Assembly: GCA_018267095.1 (NCBI GenBank)
Contig: JAFDZC010000018.1
Coordinates: 248,001-312,000, forward strand
Origin: Bacteroidota bacterium
GTDB taxonomy: Bacteria; Bacteroidota; Bacteroidia; Flavobacteriales; Flavobacteriaceae
Reading direction: 5' to 3'
DNA: 64,000 nt
Of this stretch, positions 25,937-34,478 are shown piece by piece (the stretch's first letter is position 1; each line of letters begins with the position of its first letter). Made by a program: the position numbers and the translations under genes. The notes below the pieces were generated by a model. That model was not told the DNA's origin and ran no database searches. It saw only the letters and a program-made list of their open reading frames with translations.

Positions 25937-28183
25937 ATGAAAACTTTATTCGCTTCGAGTCAAACCGACTCAAAAATTTCAAAATTATTTTTTGGGCGTG
26001 TCCCTGCGGGCCGGGCTGTTCGCGTCAATAGCAAGCCTTCGCCTCGCGCACTCGGCCTTGGCTCGCTGATTTCTGCTGCCATCCCTCACGCGGGTGCGGT
26101 GCTCCTGGTCGGCCTTTTGTTTTCAGGCCAAGTAAATGCCCAACAAAAAACACCCGACACTACAAAAGTCAACGCGCTTGATGAGGTTTTGGTCAAAGCC
26201 ACGCGTGCACAGAAAAAAACGCCGGTGAGTTTTAGCAATGTTTCTAAAGAAGAACTCTCATCGCGTAACCTTGGGCAAGATATTCCTATTTTGCTCAATT
26301 TTATGCCGTCAGTCGTGACCACTTCTGATGCCGGAAATGGGGTGGGCTACACCGGAATTCGCGTTCGTGGCACTGATGCTACACGCGTGAATGTCACCAT
26401 CAATGGCGTGCCGTATAACGACAGCGAAAGCAGCGGAACTTTCTTTGTTGATTTACCTGATTTTGCCTCGTCTTTGCAAAGTGTTCAATTGCAACGCGGC
26501 GTAGGAACTTCTACCAACGGAGCCGGGGCTTTTGGCGCGAGTTTAAATTTGCAAACCGATGCCGCAAACCCCAAAAGTCAAGGTGAGTTTACCAATACTT
26601 ATGGCAGTTTTGACACGCACAAACACACGCTCAAATTCAGTTCCGGGCTCATCAATGACCGATTTGAAATGTCCGGCCGCGTTTCGAGTATTAACTCCAA
26701 AGGTTATATCGATCGCGCTTCGTCTGACTTGAAATCGTACTTTTTGCAATCGGCTTATGTGGGCAAAAAAACACTCATCAAAGCCTTGCTTTTTGGCGGC
26801 GTTGAAAAAACTTATCAGTCTTGGAACGGCATCGATGCCGATAAATACAAGTCTGACCCAACCTACAATTATTCAGGTTTGTATTATGACGATGCGGGCA
26901 ATGAGCGTTTTTACAAGAACCAAATCGATTATTACCAACAACATCATTTTCAGTTGCATTGGAGTCAGAAATATACCGAACATTTCAGTTCTCAAGCGGC
27001 TTTGCATTACACCAAAGGCAGTGGCTATTATGAGAATTTTAAAGAAGATGCCACCCTTTCAAAATATAATTTAACCGCGAACAATGGCACAACCCAAGCT
27101 GATTTGGTCAACCGAAAATGGCTCGATAATGACTTTTTTGGAACTACTTTTTCTGCGAATTACAAAAATGAAAAGCTTGATTTAGTGGTGGGCGGAAGCT
27201 GGAATGAATACCTTGGAGATCATTTTGGCAAAGTAGTTTGGACCTCCGCGGCAGTGGCTTTGAATCCGAATGACCGCTATTATGACGATCGCGCGACCAA
27301 AATTGACGCCACAGCTTTTGCCAAAGTCAATTATCAACTCACTTCAAAACTGGGTTTGTTTGGCGATCTGCAATTCAGAAATGTAATCTATAATGCCAAT
27401 GGTGTGCAGCCACAATTGGTGCGCGAAAGTTTTGGTTTTTTCAATCCTAAAGCCGGACTTACTTACAGCGTGAATCCAAAAAATACAGCCTATGCGTCGT
27501 ATGCCAAAGCGCATCGAGAACCCAACCGAACCGACTACGAAGCCGGAAATCCCAAGCCAGAAAAGCTCGATGATTATGAACTCGGTTGGCGACATGAATC
27601 CGGAAAGATTAAATGGAATGCCAATATTTATTATATGGCTTATACCGATCAGCTCATTTTAACCGGAAATCTTGATGAGGTGGGCAATCCGATTCGTTCA
27701 AACAGCGATAAAAGTTATCGTCTCGGTCTGGAATTAGAAGCCGCATGGAAATTCTCAAAGCGTTGGTTGCTTCAGCCTAATTTTACTTGGAGTCAAAACA
27801 AAAATGTATCGCTAGAAGTAGCCGGAAAAAAAATAGGCAACAAAACCATTGCTTATTCACCTTCAATGATCGCAGCCAACCGATTGGAATTTTCAGCTAC
27901 GCAAAGACTCAAAATGAGTTGGTTGTTTAAGTTTGTGGGTGAGCAGTATATGAACAACCTCGAATCTGAAGCAGCTCGATTGCCGGATTACGCTGTGAAT
28001 GATGTCAATATTTCTTATGAAATGCCGCTAAAAAGAATTTTTCAATCGGCTGTTTTGAACGTGATGGCCAACAATATCTTTGACAAAAAATACATTTCGA
28101 ATGGCTATATGTATGATGTTTATCCGTATTACTATCCGCAAGCCGGAATCAACTTTCTGGCCGGATTAACACTTAAGTTTTAG
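25937..28183 (+). CDS. TonB-dependent outer-membrane receptor under TPP riboswitch control (probable thiamine compound uptake)
   Basis: A 748-residue receptor. A TonB-box-like segment (DEVLVKATRA) follows the signal region, then the plug domain (GIRVRGTDATRVNVTINGVPYND, QLQRGVGTS) and a 22-strand-type barrel ending in Phe (GLTLKF). The riboswitch in its leader implies a thiamine-related ligand, as proposed for such receptors in Bacteroidetes. The export signal is odd: residues about 20-53 are encoded by dispersed element copy D, giving a long basic N-region and supplying the start of the hydrophobic core (AGAVLLVGLLFSGQVNAQ). The ATG at 25937 is the first in frame; an initiation downstream would cut into the signal peptide. 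The 3' end overlaps the convergent lipoprotein gene by 4 bp. Confidence 0.92.
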   Translation: MKTLFASSQTDSKISKLFFGRVPAGRAVRVNSKPSPRALGLGSLISAAIPHAGAVLLVGLLFSGQVNAQQKTPDTTKVNALDEVLVKATRAQKKTPVSFSNVSKEELSSRNLGQDIPILLNFMPSVVTTSDAGNGVGYTGIRVRGTDATRVNVTINGVPYNDSESSGTFFVDLPDFASSLQSVQLQRGVGTSTNGAGAFGASLNLQTDAANPKSQGEFTNTYGSFDTHKHTLKFSSGLINDRFEMSGRVSSINSKGYIDRASSDLKSYFLQSAYVGKKTLIKALLFGGVEKTYQSWNGIDADKYKSDPTYNYSGLYYDDAGNERFYKNQIDYYQQHHFQLHWSQKYTEHFSSQAALHYTKGSGYYENFKEDATLSKYNLTANNGTTQADLVNRKWLDNDFFGTTFSANYKNEKLDLVVGGSWNEYLGDHFGKVVWTSAAVALNPNDRYYDDRATKIDATAFAKVNYQLTSKLGLFGDLQFRNVIYNANGVQPQLVRESFGFFNPKAGLTYSVNPKNTAYASYAKAHREPNRTDYEAGNPKPEKLDDYELGWRHESGKIKWNANIYYMAYTDQLILTGNLDEVGNPIRSNSDKSYRLGLELEAAWKFSKRWLLQPNFTWSQNKNVSLEVAGKKIGNKTIAYSPSMIAANRLEFSATQRLKMSWLFKFVGEQYMNNLESEAARLPDYAVNDVNISYEMPLKRIFQSAVLNVMANNIFDKKYISNGYMYDVYPYYYPQAGINFLAGLTLKF
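25994..26093 (-). repeat. Dispersed hairpin element, copy D, inside the TonB receptor gene
   Basis: Read on the minus strand: GAGGGATGGCAGCAGAAATC, internal arms AGCGAGCC/GGCTTGCT (one G-T pair) around a long GC-rich loop, then GACGCGAACAGCCCGG. It lies wholly within codons 20-53 of the receptor and keeps the frame open. Confidence 0.75.
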
Positions 28184-28608
28184 TTGTAAATACGTATAGA
28201 GTTGCCTCCCAAAACTTCTACGCGATACGGAACCATTGCATATCGCGCATTGGCAGCAGTGCCGTCAAACATGCTGTACTGATAATGATCGTCGCAACCG
28301 CATTTCGCATAGAGTCCTTCGATACTCAATACCGAACATGCGGTTGACGATTGATTAGGACAATTGCCATTCCAAGCTCTGTAATCTGAGTCTGAAACCC
28401 GCATAATAACAGTTTGAGATCCGTTGGGCAATGTAATAGATTTTGGGTTGAGGTTGGTATTTAAATCACTGTACAGCGGAAGATTTAAGTTCAAGGTTAC
28501 CGAAAAACTGTAGTATGGTAAATAAGGATTGTTATTGGTTCGGGCTGCGTCTTTTTCACAAGCCATTAAAACTAAAATCAACGATAGATATAATCCTATT
28601 TTTTTCAT
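28180..28608 (-). CDS. Rieske-like lipoprotein without the cluster-binding histidines
   Basis: A 142-residue protein with a lipoprotein signal ending LVLMAC. The C-terminal half looks like a Rieske fold: the first loop reads GNCPNQSS where a CPH would be expected, and the second reads AKCGCDDHYQYSMFDG where CPCHG would be expected. The first His is replaced by Asn and the second position by Asp, so a 2Fe-2S cluster is unlikely. I recall similar degenerate proteins in other flavobacteria. It converges on the TonB receptor with a 4-bp overlap of stop codons (TTAG). Function unknown. Confidence 0.7.
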   Translation of the reverse strand: MKKIGLYLSLILVLMACEKDAARTNNNPYLPYYSFSVTLNLNLPLYSDLNTNLNPKSITLPNGSQTVIMRVSDSDYRAWNGNCPNQSSTACSVLSIEGLYAKCGCDDHYQYSMFDGTAANARYAMVPYRVEVLGGNSIRIYN

Positions 28609-28688
28609 CTTTCAAACGGAATTAAGCAATGCTCAGCGCAAATATAATTTAATTAAACATGACGGGCTTATCATTAACAGATTATTGT

Positions 28689-28696
28689 TATATTTG
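28689..28696 (+). promoter_or_regulatory. -7 promoter element of greA
   Basis: TATATTTG lies 56 nt before the greA ATG. No clear -33 TTG at the usual distance. Confidence 0.6.
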
Positions 28697-28705
28697 CCCG
28701 ACAGG

Positions 28706-28727
28706 AATCCCGACTAAGGGATTTTTT
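28706..28727 (+). terminator. Terminator-like hairpin in the greA leader
   Basis: AATCCC/GGGATT with a 6-nt loop runs into TTTTTT (28722-28727). It lies between the greA promoter and start codon, just past the predicted transcription start, so it is either an attenuator or a 5'-end stabilising hairpin. Confidence 0.5.
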
Positions 28728-28751
28728 CTGTTTATATAAATGACCAATATT

Positions 28752-29225
28752 ATGAGCGGAGTATCATACTACACAGCAGAAGGATTAAAAAAGCTACGAG
28801 AAGAACTCGATTATTTAAAAAATGTAGCACGCCCTAAAGCGTCTCAAGATATAGCAGACGCCCGTGATAAAGGCGATTTGTCAGAGAATGCAGAATACGA
28901 TGCGGCTAAAGAAGCACAAGGCTTGCTTGAAATGCGCATCGCTAAATTAGAAGAAGTGCATGCCAATGCTCGCTTGATTGACGAGTCACAACTTGACTTG
29001 AGCAAGGCTTTGGTGTTGTCCAACGTAAAGATTAAAAATCAAGCCAACGGTTTGGAGATGAAATATACGTTGGTGGCTGAAAGTGAAGCCGATTTGAAAT
29101 CAGGAAAAATTTCTGTGACTTCACCCATCGGTAAAGGATTACTCGGGAAATCAGTAGGAGATGTGGCCGAAATCACGGTGCCTAACGGAACCTTGAAGTT
29201 TGAAATTCTAGAAATATCCAGATAA
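28752..29225 (+). CDS. greA: Transcription elongation factor GreA
   Basis: It binds the RNA polymerase secondary channel and stimulates cleavage of backtracked RNA. The 157-residue protein has the N-terminal coiled coil with the acidic tip (IADARDKGDLSENAEYDAAK) and the C-terminal FKBP-like domain (ISVTSPIGKGLLGKSVGD). The start was placed at MSGVSYYTAEGL rather than the ATG four codons upstream, by resemblance to other flavobacterial GreA proteins; either is possible. A HIT-family gene follows after 3 bp. Confidence 0.96.
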   Translation: MSGVSYYTAEGLKKLREELDYLKNVARPKASQDIADARDKGDLSENAEYDAAKEAQGLLEMRIAKLEEVHANARLIDESQLDLSKALVLSNVKIKNQANGLEMKYTLVAESEADLKSGKISVTSPIGKGLLGKSVGDVAEITVPNGTLKFEILEISR

Positions 29226-29228
29226 AAG

Positions 29229-29618
29229 ATGGCGAGCATATTTACCAAAATCGTCCACGGAGAAATTCCGGCTTATAAAGTAGCCGAAACCGACCGTTAT
29301 TTGGCTTTTCTCGATGTGAATCCCAATGCCAAAGGCCACACTTTGTGTATTCCCAAACAAGAAGTTGATCAGTTGTTTGATATGGATGCCGAGCATTATG
29401 CCGGTTTGATGGCATTTGCGCATCAAGTGGCAGTGGCACTCAAAAAAACGGTTCCGTGCAAAAGAATCGGAATGGCCGTGATAGGACTCGAAGTTCCTCA
29501 TGCACACGTTCATCTGATTCCCATTGACCAAATGGACGATATGCGCTTTCAAAACAAAGTACGTTTAACGCCTGAAGAATTCACGGATTTAGCAAATCGC
29601 ATCAGTCAAAACATGTAA
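29229..29618 (+). CDS. HIT family nucleotide-binding protein
   Basis: A 129-residue histidine-triad protein, probably a nucleoside phosphoramidate or dinucleoside polyphosphate hydrolase. The triad H-x-H-x-H is in VPHAHVHLIPI, and the N-terminal half shows FTKIVHGEIPAYKV and AFLDVNPNAKGHTL. It lies 3 bp after greA and is co-transcribed with it. Substrate not determined. A bidirectional terminator follows. Confidence 0.94.
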   Translation: MASIFTKIVHGEIPAYKVAETDRYLAFLDVNPNAKGHTLCIPKQEVDQLFDMDAEHYAGLMAFAHQVAVALKKTVPCKRIGMAVIGLEVPHAHVHLIPIDQMDDMRFQNKVRLTPEEFTDLANRISQNM

Positions 29619-29639
29619 AAAAATAGCCAATTGTAAAAG

Positions 29640-29670
29640 TCACTTGCTCCTAAAAGCAAGTGATTTTTTT
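29640..29670. terminator. Bidirectional terminator between the HIT gene and a histidine kinase
   Basis: A 9-bp stem TCACTTGCT/AGCAAGTGA with a T-run on the plus strand and A-rich sequence on the other side. Confidence 0.86.
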
Positions 29671-30814
29671 ATGCAGTAGTTTCAAAGGTAATTTGCATCG
29701 TTGTGCCTTTGCCCACTTCAGATTGCAGTACTTTTATTTTGCCTTTATGGTATTCTTCAACGATGCGTTTGGTGAGCGATAAACCCAAACCCCAGCCGCG
29801 TTTTTTGGTGGTAAACCCCGGCTCAAAAACGCTTTTAAATTGATTTTTCGGGATGCCTTTTCCGGTGTCTGTTACTTTGATTTTTACCAATTTTCCTTCA
29901 TATTCAATTTGCACCGAGAGTTTGCCTCTGCCTTTCATCGCATCAATGGCATTTTTGACCAAGTTTTCAATGGTCCAACTGTGCAGCGTTGGATTAAGCG
30001 ATACCAAGAGTTGTTTTTTGGGCGCTTTGAAACTGAAGACCACTTGATTTGAAAATCGCGATTGCAGATAGTCGTATGATTGACGCGTTTCTTCAATAAT
30101 ATCGCGTTTTTCCAGTATGGGCTCAGAGCCAATTTTTGAGAATCGATCGGTGATGGTTTGCAATCGAACAATGTCTTTTTCAATTTCAGAAACCGTTACC
30201 GGATCAACATCGTCGGCTTTCATGATTTCTAGCCAACCAATGAGCGATGAAAGAGGTGTGCCGATTTGATGCGCCGTTTCTTTCGCCATACCTGCCCAGA
30301 GTTTGTTTTGTGTGGCAATTTTGGTGCTCATATAAAAATTGTACACCAAGGCCGCAAACAATACAATAATCAAGAGCAAGGCAACCGGATAGTATTTGAG
30401 TTTGTTCAAAAGTGATGAATCGCCGTAATACAAATACTGGAATTTTCCGGGGACATATTCAATGCTGATGGGTTCGTTCTGGTTTTTGAGTTGAAGCCAA
30501 AGAGCTTTGAGTTGACTTTGATTTTTGACAATTTCTTCATCGATGTTGGTCGTGTTGATGATGGAGTCGTTTTCGGTTAAAATAATGGGAATATTGGCAT
30601 TCTGGATAATCTTGAGTGGCAGTTCAATATCGGTGTTGACATCGGCATTTTTGAGCGTCTTTTGCGCTTCGGCCCAATGTTCCATCTTGACGCGTTCTTC
30701 GTTTTTGAAGATTTGAAAAAAAGTATACGTATTCCACAAAATCAACAAAACAATCACAAATGATGCTGCTATGAGCGTCCAGCGGGTAATGTTTTTTCTG
30801 TTTGAAAACTCCAT
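29669..30814 (-). CDS. Orphan sensor histidine kinase
   Basis: A 381-residue membrane kinase. Helices at about 13-33 and 143-163 frame a periplasmic sensor loop of about 110 residues with no recognisable ligand domain. The H-box is AKETAHQIGTPLSSLIGWLE (H182), an AHQIGTP variant common in Bacteroidetes. ATPase motifs are the N-box ENLVKNAIDAM, G1 DTGKGIP and G2 GWGLGLSL. There is no HAMP domain that I can recognise and no response regulator gene beside it. The ATG at 30814 (MEFSNRKN) was chosen because the longer reading frame would put 21 residues without homology before the first helix. Confidence 0.88.
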   Translation of the reverse strand: MEFSNRKNITRWTLIAASFVIVLLILWNTYTFFQIFKNEERVKMEHWAEAQKTLKNADVNTDIELPLKIIQNANIPIILTENDSIINTTNIDEEIVKNQSQLKALWLQLKNQNEPISIEYVPGKFQYLYYGDSSLLNKLKYYPVALLLIIVLFAALVYNFYMSTKIATQNKLWAGMAKETAHQIGTPLSSLIGWLEIMKADDVDPVTVSEIEKDIVRLQTITDRFSKIGSEPILEKRDIIEETRQSYDYLQSRFSNQVVFSFKAPKKQLLVSLNPTLHSWTIENLVKNAIDAMKGRGKLSVQIEYEGKLVKIKVTDTGKGIPKNQFKSVFEPGFTTKKRGWGLGLSLTKRIVEEYHKGKIKVLQSEVGKGTTMQITFETTA

Positions 30815-30875
30815 GATTTTGATTTCTGGGAATAAATATAAAGAAATTATTCGGTAGCCCTGACAAAATAAAATC

Positions 30876-30912
30876 AATAAAAAAGGCCTGAACTAGGAGT
30901 AATTCAGGCCTT
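30876..30912 (-). terminator. Terminator of the alpha-amylase gene
   Basis: On the minus strand, a 10-bp stem AAGGCCTGAA/TTCAGGCCTT with a 10-nt loop is followed by TTTT and further T-rich sequence. Confidence 0.9.
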
Positions 30913-30932
30913 GAAGTAATTGAGACAATGAT

Positions 30933-33287
30933 TTATTTTTTCACGATGCGTTGCATTTCGGTTCGGCCGTTTTCGTCGGTCATTTGTATGAAGTATATCC
31001 CCGAAGTCAGCTCACTCAAATCAATGCTGTTTTGGTTGAGAACACCTTTCTTTAAAAGAGCTCCTTGAATCGAAATCAATTGATACTGCAATATTTTTGC
31101 ATCTGAATTAATCTGCAAAACATCTACCACCGGATTCGGGTAGGTTGTGATGTTGCTTTGGATGTCGTCACTCATTCTCGCAGCAGCGCCCCAAGTGTAT
31201 GAGTAGCCATTGCTTTTGTTGAGTAAATCGGCAGTTTGGTTACCTGTACCACTGTTACCGTTGTTGAATACAATGTTCACAGAAGTTGGGCCCACAATGG
31301 TGTATTTGTAAAAACCATTTACATCCGGAGTCATTGTAAACCCAGGCCATGTAGCATTGGCGGCACTTCCGGTTGGTAAGGCATTCCAATAATAAATTTT
31401 AGGGGTAACGGTCCAATTCGACGGTGGTTTAAAATACACAGTCATTGAGGTTGGACATCTGTTGGCAGGCTCCGAAGCTAACCAACCATTGTCATAAAAC
31501 TTGGTTCCTGCGGTAGCTGATAAATCGGCGGTTTGCAGGCTTCCGTCGTTAAAGATTAAATTCGCTGCACTTACCGTGGATGGGAACGTAAATTTATACC
31601 AGCTGCCACAATCCAGAGTCATGGCAACGCCCGGCCAAGTCACAGCAGTAGCTGTTCCGGTTACATTCCAATAATAAATTTTAATGGCAGAACCCCAATT
31701 GCTTGGTTTTTTGAAATAAACGGTAAAGGTTGGCGCCGCAGTAAATGTATAAGTCTGAGTCGAAACAGCAGAGCTTGTTCCTGCCGTATTTCTGACAAAA
31801 ACTTTTAAGGTGGTTGTGCTCGTAATCGCTAAGGTTTTGGTGCCAACAGCCGAAGCCGAAGCTGTAGTAGGCGTTGAACCATCTGTAGTGTAATAAATGG
31901 TTGAAGTGCTGTTGTTGGCTGTGAGTACTGTATTGACTGTCGTTCCTGCGGTGAAACTTCCTCCGGCTGGTGAAATAGTTAAACTTGGCGTGTCTACCAC
32001 AACTTCTTTTTCCCAAACCGCATAATCGGTTCCGGAAGTTTTTAAAGTCCATCCAGTTCCCGGATTCCACAAACCGGGGCCAATTTTCACCACCACTTTG
32101 TTGTCGATGGTGGCCGAATAAAATGAACCTGAATTGCTCACCACTACTGAACTGTAGGCGTTGATGCTGTTGTTTCTTCTAATCGCCAAGAGTTTGTCAA
32201 TAGCAGTTTTGTTGGAGGCATAAGTAACCGTTACGCCATCTTTGCTGTAGGTTCCACCATTGTAATGCGGAAAAAACACGCACGGAATGCCCGGATGCGT
32301 TAAAATAAAAGCATAACCTTTCATGATGTTGTCCGAAGTTACAAAACTTCCGGGTTTTACGAATGTATCGTGGTTGTCAATAAAGGTAACAGCTTTGTCG
32401 GCATAACCGTACTGACCTGCCAAGCCCGGATATCCGGCTAAAGCTGCGTAGTTTCCGCTGTTGATGGCCGGTTGTAAAGCGTTATAATACAAAGCAAAGT
32501 CAAAAGCCGCGGAACGATTTCCGGTGCCGTTGATCCAAGCTTTCAAAGCATTTACGTTTCCGTCCCAATATTCGCCCACTGATGCATAAGGCGAAGATGA
32601 ATTGATGTAGTCTCCAAAATAACCGGCAGAAAATCCTTTGGCCACATCCCAACGCCAACTGTCAAATCCTAAACCTTTCAGACGGGTTAGGTATTCTTTG
32701 ACCCCGTTTTGCACTTGTAAATTGGTGTGATCCAAATCACGGGCTCCGTTGAAATCTTCTCCGGTATCGGCTGTTCCGCAAGGTCTATAGCCGGTAATGG
32801 TTCCGTAGTTGGCCTCATCGGTGCTGGTGATGGAATGGCAATCCCATGTAGGGTTGGTAAAATCGGTCCAATTGGTTGTTCCGCCTCGGTGGTTTACCAC
32901 AACATCAGCCATCGGGTGAATTCGCGGAGAGCTAGTATTCATCGCGGTAAGCAAAGCTCTGAGCTGCGTTTCTGAACCATAAACCGTTTGGCTGAAATTA
33001 AAAAGCTCGGTCGGAATATAACCCACACCTCCGGTTGATTTGCTCGGTGGCGGCAACCAAATTACATTAAAACCAACCGATGCATAACCACTGGTTCTGT
33101 TTTTTAAAAAGTTATACAGTCCGCCTTCAGCACTTACAGATGCTTGTGTATGCACATCCCAACCAAAAGCTTGCAACATAATATCATTGACATTGGCTGC
33201 TGATTGTCCGGACATATTAGACCAGGCAAAAAGCACAAAACAGATCATCGTCAACAGTCTGTTTTTTGAAGTAAATCGTTGTTTCAT
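30933..33287 (-). CDS. Secreted GH13 alpha-amylase with starch-binding modules and T9SS sorting domain
   Basis: A 784-residue enzyme. After a signal peptide (ending SNMSGQ) comes the GH13 barrel: region I DVVVNHRGG, nucleophile in SWRWDVAKG (D214), acid/base in SVGEYWDG (E239), and stabiliser in FIDNHDT (D307). Next is a chitobiase-like C-terminal module (YYTTDGSTPTT), then two tandem starch-binding modules of CBM25/26 type, each opening VYFKxPSNW and containing IYYWN and TWPG. The last 75 residues (TYPNPVVDVLQIN to RIVKK) are a T9SS sorting domain. The start was set at MKQRFTSKNR because it directly precedes the signal peptide. It is a single-gene unit with a strong terminator; no susCD pair is adjacent. 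Confidence 0.95.
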   Translation of the reverse strand: MKQRFTSKNRLLTMICFVLFAWSNMSGQSAANVNDIMLQAFGWDVHTQASVSAEGGLYNFLKNRTSGYASVGFNVIWLPPPSKSTGGVGYIPTELFNFSQTVYGSETQLRALLTAMNTSSPRIHPMADVVVNHRGGTTNWTDFTNPTWDCHSITSTDEANYGTITGYRPCGTADTGEDFNGARDLDHTNLQVQNGVKEYLTRLKGLGFDSWRWDVAKGFSAGYFGDYINSSSPYASVGEYWDGNVNALKAWINGTGNRSAAFDFALYYNALQPAINSGNYAALAGYPGLAGQYGYADKAVTFIDNHDTFVKPGSFVTSDNIMKGYAFILTHPGIPCVFFPHYNGGTYSKDGVTVTYASNKTAIDKLLAIRRNNSINAYSSVVVSNSGSFYSATIDNKVVVKIGPGLWNPGTGWTLKTSGTDYAVWEKEVVVDTPSLTISPAGGSFTAGTTVNTVLTANNSTSTIYYTTDGSTPTTASASAVGTKTLAITSTTTLKVFVRNTAGTSSAVSTQTYTFTAAPTFTVYFKKPSNWGSAIKIYYWNVTGTATAVTWPGVAMTLDCGSWYKFTFPSTVSAANLIFNDGSLQTADLSATAGTKFYDNGWLASEPANRCPTSMTVYFKPPSNWTVTPKIYYWNALPTGSAANATWPGFTMTPDVNGFYKYTIVGPTSVNIVFNNGNSGTGNQTADLLNKSNGYSYTWGAAARMSDDIQSNITTYPNPVVDVLQINSDAKILQYQLISIQGALLKKGVLNQNSIDLSELTSGIYFIQMTDENGRTEMQRIVKK

Positions 33288-33547
33288 TTTAAAAAGCGTT
33301 AGGTTCAAAATTGAGTTTTGTTTTATGAAGTTATTAATTAAAGTCTTACATTTTTACGTTTTAAACGATGGTTCTCCTAATTTTTTAAATTAAAACACTA
33401 CTAAAACGTTATAGTTGTGTGAATTGTTGATAAATAAATTTCGAATCAGTCGATATGCAAAAGTGAACCTATGATTTTGGATGAAAATATTTTTTCAACA
33501 AACCAACTTCTTTTCAACAGGGAAGAATCTTGCATGGGTCGATTTGT

Positions 33548-33555
33548 TATTTTTG
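33548..33555 (+). promoter_or_regulatory. Promoter of the flavin reductase gene
   Basis: TATTTTTG with TTG (33530-33532) 15 bp upstream. It lies inside the longest possible reading frame, which supports the downstream ATG at 33576. Confidence 0.6.
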
Positions 33556-33575
33556 CTTCAAATCTCAATCAGAGC

Positions 33576-34457
33576 ATGCTTAGCCTAGAACCCAAAGAAT
33601 TGTCGCCTGCCCGTTTACAAGGATATTTACAAAGCGCCGTGGCTCCGCGCCCAATTGCTTTGGCGAGCACCATGAGCGATGATGGCCAGCCCAATTTGTC
33701 GCCATTTAGCTTTTTTAATGTGTTTAGTTCTAATCCGCCGATTTTGATTTTTTCGCCGGCAAGACGTGTGCGCGATAATACGGTCAAACACACTTTAACC
33801 AACGTACAAGCAACGGGCGAAGTAGTCATTAATGTAGTAAGTTATGCCATGGTGCAACAAACCTCGCTTTCGAGTACTGAATATGCCGATGGTGTGAATG
33901 AGTTTGTCAAAGCTGGGTTTACTGAAATTGCTTCAGATTTGGTGAAGCCTTTTAGGGTAAAAGAATCACCGGTTCAGTTCGAATGCAAAGTCAATCAGAT
34001 TATTCCGTTGGGCGATCAAGGTGGTGCCGGGAATTTAGTGATTTGTGAGGTGCTCAAATTGCACATCGATGAGCGCGTTTTAGATCAAAACGGTGTCATT
34101 GACCAACACAAAATTGATTTAGTAGCGCGCTTGGGAAGCAATTGGTATTCGCGCAGCAATGCCGGTCTGTTTGAAGTGCCCAAACCATTAGTAACTTTGG
34201 GAATTGGGGTAGATAATATACCCGCCAAAATCAAATCAAATCCTATTTTTGACGGAAATGATTTAGGAATGTTAGGCAATGTTGAAGCTTTGCCCAATGC
34301 CGAAGAATTGGCTTTTTTTGTGCAACAAAATTTTGAAGTCAAAAGTGTTTTAAGTGCCGACGACCACCAAAAAGTTTTTGCCAAAGCCAAAGAATATTTA
34401 CAACAACAAGATGCGGAATCAGCCTGGAAAATTCTATTGGCAGCCGCAGTTTCATAA
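33576..34457 (+). CDS. Flavin reductase-like (FMN-binding split barrel) protein
   Basis: A 293-residue protein of the flavin reductase-like family. The FMN-binding split barrel covers about 15-200, with VAPRPIALASTMSDDG, NLSPFSFFNVFSSNPP and the GEVVINVVSYAMV segment. The last 80 residues form a helical extension unlike the short stand-alone reductases. It is probably an FMN-dependent oxidoreductase, partner unknown. It precedes a DUF3127 gene by 21 bp, so the two may form an operon. Confidence 0.87.
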   Translation: MLSLEPKELSPARLQGYLQSAVAPRPIALASTMSDDGQPNLSPFSFFNVFSSNPPILIFSPARRVRDNTVKHTLTNVQATGEVVINVVSYAMVQQTSLSSTEYADGVNEFVKAGFTEIASDLVKPFRVKESPVQFECKVNQIIPLGDQGGAGNLVICEVLKLHIDERVLDQNGVIDQHKIDLVARLGSNWYSRSNAGLFEVPKPLVTLGIGVDNIPAKIKSNPIFDGNDLGMLGNVEALPNAEELAFFVQQNFEVKSVLSADDHQKVFAKAKEYLQQQDAESAWKILLAAAVS

Positions 34458-34478
34458 CAACAATTAAATTACAGAGAG

